34,778 nucleotides of DNA from assembly GCA_947449025.1 (NCBI GenBank), contig CANFQF010000015.1, positions 1 to 34,778 on the forward strand, in the 5' to 3' direction. The notes under the pieces are model-generated. The model had not been told where the DNA came from, did no database searches, and saw only the letters and a list, made by a program, of their open reading frames with translations. This document shows, in pieces, positions 32,005-34,778 of the stretch; positions within the stretch are counted from its first letter, which is position 1; each line of letters opens with the position of its first letter. The DNA comes from Comamonadaceae bacterium. Lineage in GTDB: Bacteria > Pseudomonadota > Gammaproteobacteria > Burkholderiales > Burkholderiaceae_C. The position numbers and the translations under genes are program-made.

Positions 32005-34778
32005 ATGGAAAGCAATTGCAATTCGAAAAACCTCTTTTCAGTCACGGCGGACAACTACAGCTTCACCGAGTCGGCCTTCCTGGCCTCGAGCAACCTGGTG
32101 GCGCCGACCATCATTCAGCTCAACGTCACCGCCAACGACAGAGTGGAACGGGACGCGCAGATCTGGTCGGTGGACGATGGCATCAATTCGGCCGTTGACC
32201 TGCTCAAGTCGGACCTGAGCAGGAACGGCAATACGTCCTCCTGGACCCAGGACCTGCTGACCGCCAAAGGAAACGAGCTGCGCATCGTCAACGGCAAGGT
32301 GCAACTCGACATTGCCCACTCTTTGGCGGCGCTCGGATACACCTCGGTAAAACAATTGACCCAGGGGCAGGTGATCACCGATAGCTTCACCTACGCAGTG
32401 AAGGATGACGACACCGGCCGGCTCGCCTGGACCACCGTCACCTTCAGCCTCAGCGGGGAGGGCATGGCGGCCAATACCGTGGCAGCCATTTCTGGCACCG
32501 TCTCTGTCAGCGTATCCGAGGACGGTTTTTCAACCAACGGAGGCACGGTCAGCGTCATCGACCCCGATCCGGGACAGGCGGCATTTCGCGCTGTGGCTAC
32601 CGCCAGCCTGCAGGGAAAGTACGGCGCCTTCCAATTCAATGCCAGCACGGGCGTCTGGCGCTACACGGTCGACAGCACGCGGCCCGAGGTCCAGGCCCTG
32701 TGGGGAGCGTGGTCCGACGGTTCAACCTCCTATGGCGGAAACACCCTCAATGAATCATTGACGGTCACCTCTCTCGACGGCACCGCGAGCCAGGTGCTGA
32801 AGGTCACCGTCGAAGGTGCCAACGACAACGCCCTGATCAATGGCGCGGGAAGTGGCAGCGACGGATTCACCCTCATTGACAACAGCGACAGCACCTCCGC
32901 CTCCGGCAAGCTGCAAATCGCCGACGCGGACAGCGGCCAGTCGAGCCTGCGCCTGCCCGCCGGCGCCGTTTTGCTGCCCAGCTTAGAGTTTCAAGGCGCC
33001 AGCGTGGCCCGGTATGGTCTCCAAATGGCCCATGGCAGCCTGATCCTGACACCCTCAACCGGCGAATGGACCTACAACGCCGACCAGGCGAAGGTGACGG
33101 CCTTGCTGGGTGTGGAAACGCTGGTCGATTCAATCACGCTGGAGTCCCTGGACGGAACCGCATCGCGCAAGCTGGTGTTCACCCTGCAGGGCGTGGACAA
33201 CGCTGCCCAACTGAGCGGGTCCTTCACCGGGAGCTACACCGAGGGCTCCGGTCGCCCGGCCTTTCCAGGCGGAAAAATCACCGTCACGGACGGTGACCAC
33301 GACCAGGCGGCGTTGCGACTGCCCGATGGCGCTATCCAACTCGCCAGTGACGCGGGTACCAGCACCGCCAAAGCGAGTGCCATCTTGAACTCAGACGTGG
33401 GCACAGGTACGAGTCCAGGGCCAAGTAAACCCACCGACCTGTACAGCATCGACCTGCCGCATGGCCGGCTCATCATCTCGCCCAGCACCGGCCAGTGGCA
33501 GTACATCCCGGACGAGGCCAAGCTCGACCCCATGCATGCTGGCGAGTCCACCCAGGACAGCCTGGTGCTCACCTCCCTGGACGGCAGCGCCCAGCAGACC
33601 CTCGTCATCTCGCTGGCGGGCAGTGACGACGCGGCGAGCATCTCGGGGAAAACCACCGGCACCTTGGCCGAGGATGGCGATACGAGCGTGGAAACTGGCA
33701 CTCTGTTCGTGAAGGATCCCGACCACGACCAGAGCAGCTTCCAAGACCCGGCCGGTGGAGAGGCTGTAGGCAACGGGAGCTTCATTGTCGCGACCCCGTA
33801 TGGCGCGTTCTATTTCAACCCGACAACCGGTGACTGGCGCTTCGAGATGGACAGCGGCGCGAAGGCGGTGCAGGAACTGGCCGCCGACACGAACGCGCAA
33901 GCCGAGCTCACCGTGACATCGCTTGACGGCTCGGCGCAGGAGACGCTGGCGGTCACCATCACCGGCGTCAATGACGTGGCGCAAATCAAAGGTGAGACCT
34001 CTGGCAAGGTGGTGGAGGATATCCAGTACCAAGCTAAGGGCCACCTGGACATCTTCGACCCCGACACCGGCGAGAGTCGCTTTGGTGGGCATAGCCCGCT
34101 GCAAGGCCAGTGGGGCACCTTCACCTTCGACACCGAAACCGGCGACTGGACCTACACACTCCAGGAGAGCGAGGCGCTGGATGCCTTGCGCGAGGGTGAT
34201 AAGCGCGTGGACGCGCTGAAGGTTGAATCGCTCGACGCCAGCGCTGGCAGACAGATCACGATCGCGATCTACGGCAGCAACGATGTGGCCTCCATCGACA
34301 GCGCCGTGACGGACCTCACCGTCTACGAAGACGGCAATTCCGTCGCCTCCGGCAAGCTCACCCTCACCGACCCGGATGCAGGCGAAGACGTCTTCCGTGC
34401 GCAGCCCCAGAGCGAGGCCTGGAGCCCCGCGGGCGACGGCACGAAGAGCTTCATCACACAAAGTGAATTGGGCAGCTTCACCTTCAACCCGGATACGGGC
34501 GAATGGCATTTCAACTTGGACAACACCAGTCGCTACGTCCAGGAGCTGGGGAAAGGTGAACGCACGACCGCCAGCCTTACTGCCGTCTCAAAAGACGGCA
34601 CCGCCACGGGCTCCATCACCGTCACCGTCGAAGGCGTGAACGACACGGCCCAATTCAGCGGCGAAACGACGATCACCGTGGCGGCGGACGACAGCAAGCC
34701 CCAAGGCGGGACGGTCATGGTGAGCGACCCCGACCAGAACGAGTCGTTTTTTCAGGCGCCTTCGGCCGCTTCCCTCCA
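32005..34778 (+). CDS. Giant VCBS-repeat adhesin (type I secreted), 3' truncated
   Basis: The frame is open for 924 codons to the window end with no stop. The ATG (MESNCNSKNLFS) has AGGAG about 10 bases upstream and no signal peptide, as expected for type I export. Residues 1-160 are a non-repeated N-terminus (FTESAFLASSNLV, VTANDRVERDAQIWSV). From about residue 162 there are tandem VCBS-type units of about 105-145 residues, each with a G.L.V.DPD block, a GxYGxFxF or GSFTFNP strand, xGxWxY, SLDGTAS and a closing GVNDxA. Six complete units and a seventh partial are visible; acidic D.D.D positions suggest Ca2+ binding. The C-terminal RTX and secretion signal lie beyond the window. Adhesion or biofilm function is inferred from the family and the adjacent exporter. 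Confidence 0.93.
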   Translation, partial: MESNCNSKNLFSVTADNYSFTESAFLASSNLVAPTIIQLNVTANDRVERDAQIWSVDDGINSAVDLLKSDLSRNGNTSSWTQDLLTAKGNELRIVNGKVQLDIAHSLAALGYTSVKQLTQGQVITDSFTYAVKDDDTGRLAWTTVTFSLSGEGMAANTVAAISGTVSVSVSEDGFSTNGGTVSVIDPDPGQAAFRAVATASLQGKYGAFQFNASTGVWRYTVDSTRPEVQALWGAWSDGSTSYGGNTLNESLTVTSLDGTASQVLKVTVEGANDNALINGAGSGSDGFTLIDNSDSTSASGKLQIADADSGQSSLRLPAGAVLLPSLEFQGASVARYGLQMAHGSLILTPSTGEWTYNADQAKVTALLGVETLVDSITLESLDGTASRKLVFTLQGVDNAAQLSGSFTGSYTEGSGRPAFPGGKITVTDGDHDQAALRLPDGAIQLASDAGTSTAKASAILNSDVGTGTSPGPSKPTDLYSIDLPHGRLIISPSTGQWQYIPDEAKLDPMHAGESTQDSLVLTSLDGSAQQTLVISLAGSDDAASISGKTTGTLAEDGDTSVETGTLFVKDPDHDQSSFQDPAGGEAVGNGSFIVATPYGAFYFNPTTGDWRFEMDSGAKAVQELAADTNAQAELTVTSLDGSAQETLAVTITGVNDVAQIKGETSGKVVEDIQYQAKGHLDIFDPDTGESRFGGHSPLQGQWGTFTFDTETGDWTYTLQESEALDALREGDKRVDALKVESLDASAGRQITIAIYGSNDVASIDSAVTDLTVYEDGNSVASGKLTLTDPDAGEDVFRAQPQSEAWSPAGDGTKSFITQSELGSFTFNPDTGEWHFNLDNTSRYVQELGKGERTTASLTAVSKDGTATGSITVTVEGVNDTAQFSGETTITVAADDSKPQGGTVMVSDPDQNESFFQAPSAASL
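32488..34647 (+). repeat. Six tandem VCBS-type repeat units
   Basis: Unit ends are placed after the GxNDxA-type motifs: 32488-32832, 32833-33204, 33205-33636, 33637-33975, 33976-34290 and 34291-34647, with a seventh unit running off the end. The units are degenerate: the closing motif reads GANDNA, GVDNAA, GSDDAA, GVNDVA, GSNDVA and GVNDTA. The DNA is not identical between units, so this is an old, diverged array. Unit three is longer because of a TGTSPGPSKP-type insert near 33400. Confidence 0.7.

Noticed and set aside
32488-34778. The repeat array as a CRISPR or DNA-level tandem repeat
   Set aside because: Repetition is at the protein level with diverged DNA and unequal unit lengths; there are no short identical repeats with spacers.

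Overview
The window looks like chromosome from a GC-rich betaproteobacterium, most likely Burkholderiales and probably Comamonadaceae. This is inferred from four stand-alone Bug/TctC-type binding proteins, an acyl-CoA dehydrogenase with the YQVAPIST-type C-terminus, a motAB pair with its own sigma-28-like promoter, and an uninterrupted set of GC-rich genes. I found no tRNA, rRNA, CRISPR array, transposase or phage gene. The sequence starts inside one gene and ends inside another.

Region 1 (1-8319) holds organic-acid catabolism genes. They are a 5'-truncated cyclase-family hydrolase, a Bug binding protein, an MmgE/PrpD-type protein coupled to an SDR whose Tyr/Lys catalytic pair is missing, a second Bug protein, a DUF2889 protein, and an acyl-CoA dehydrogenase divergent from a LysR regulator. 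A LysR-type dyad sits between the last two.

Region 2 (8384-18799) is the most interesting part. Seven minus-strand genes read as one operon: a DapA-like lyase, an amino-acid ABC binding protein, its permease, a GntR/FCD regulator, a dihydropyrimidinase/hydantoinase, a DUF3830 protein and an M20-like protein with altered catalytic residues. Divergent from them are a 978-residue fusion of all three HcnA/HcnB/HcnC-like (opine or D-amino-acid oxidase) modules and the ATPase missing from the ABC transporter. The 144-bp divergent region holds a TATAC-N5-GTATA dyad lying on the predicted operon promoter. I infer a GntR-regulated pathway that imports a cyclic amide or amino-acid derivative, opens it, oxidises the amine with the fused flavoenzyme and cleaves the product with the DapA-like enzyme. 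The substrate is unknown.

Region 3 (18851-22219) has two more Bug proteins flanking a serine beta-lactamase/6-aminohexanoate-dimer-hydrolase-like protein. A long perfect dyad lies in the divergent promoter region.

Region 4 (22391-28459) holds a small membrane-protein gene plus motA and motB behind a sigma-28-like promoter, then a FemAB/GNAT-like protein, a surface-adhesin-E-like protein, a membrane-anchored alpha-carbonic anhydrase, an unrecognised anchored protein and a methyltransferase-like protein.

Region 5 (28506-34778) is a type I secretion locus: a PrtD-type ABC exporter, its HlyD-type adaptor (ATGA overlap), and the first 924 codons of a very large VCBS-repeat adhesin that runs off the window. 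No TolC-type outer-membrane component is seen in the window.
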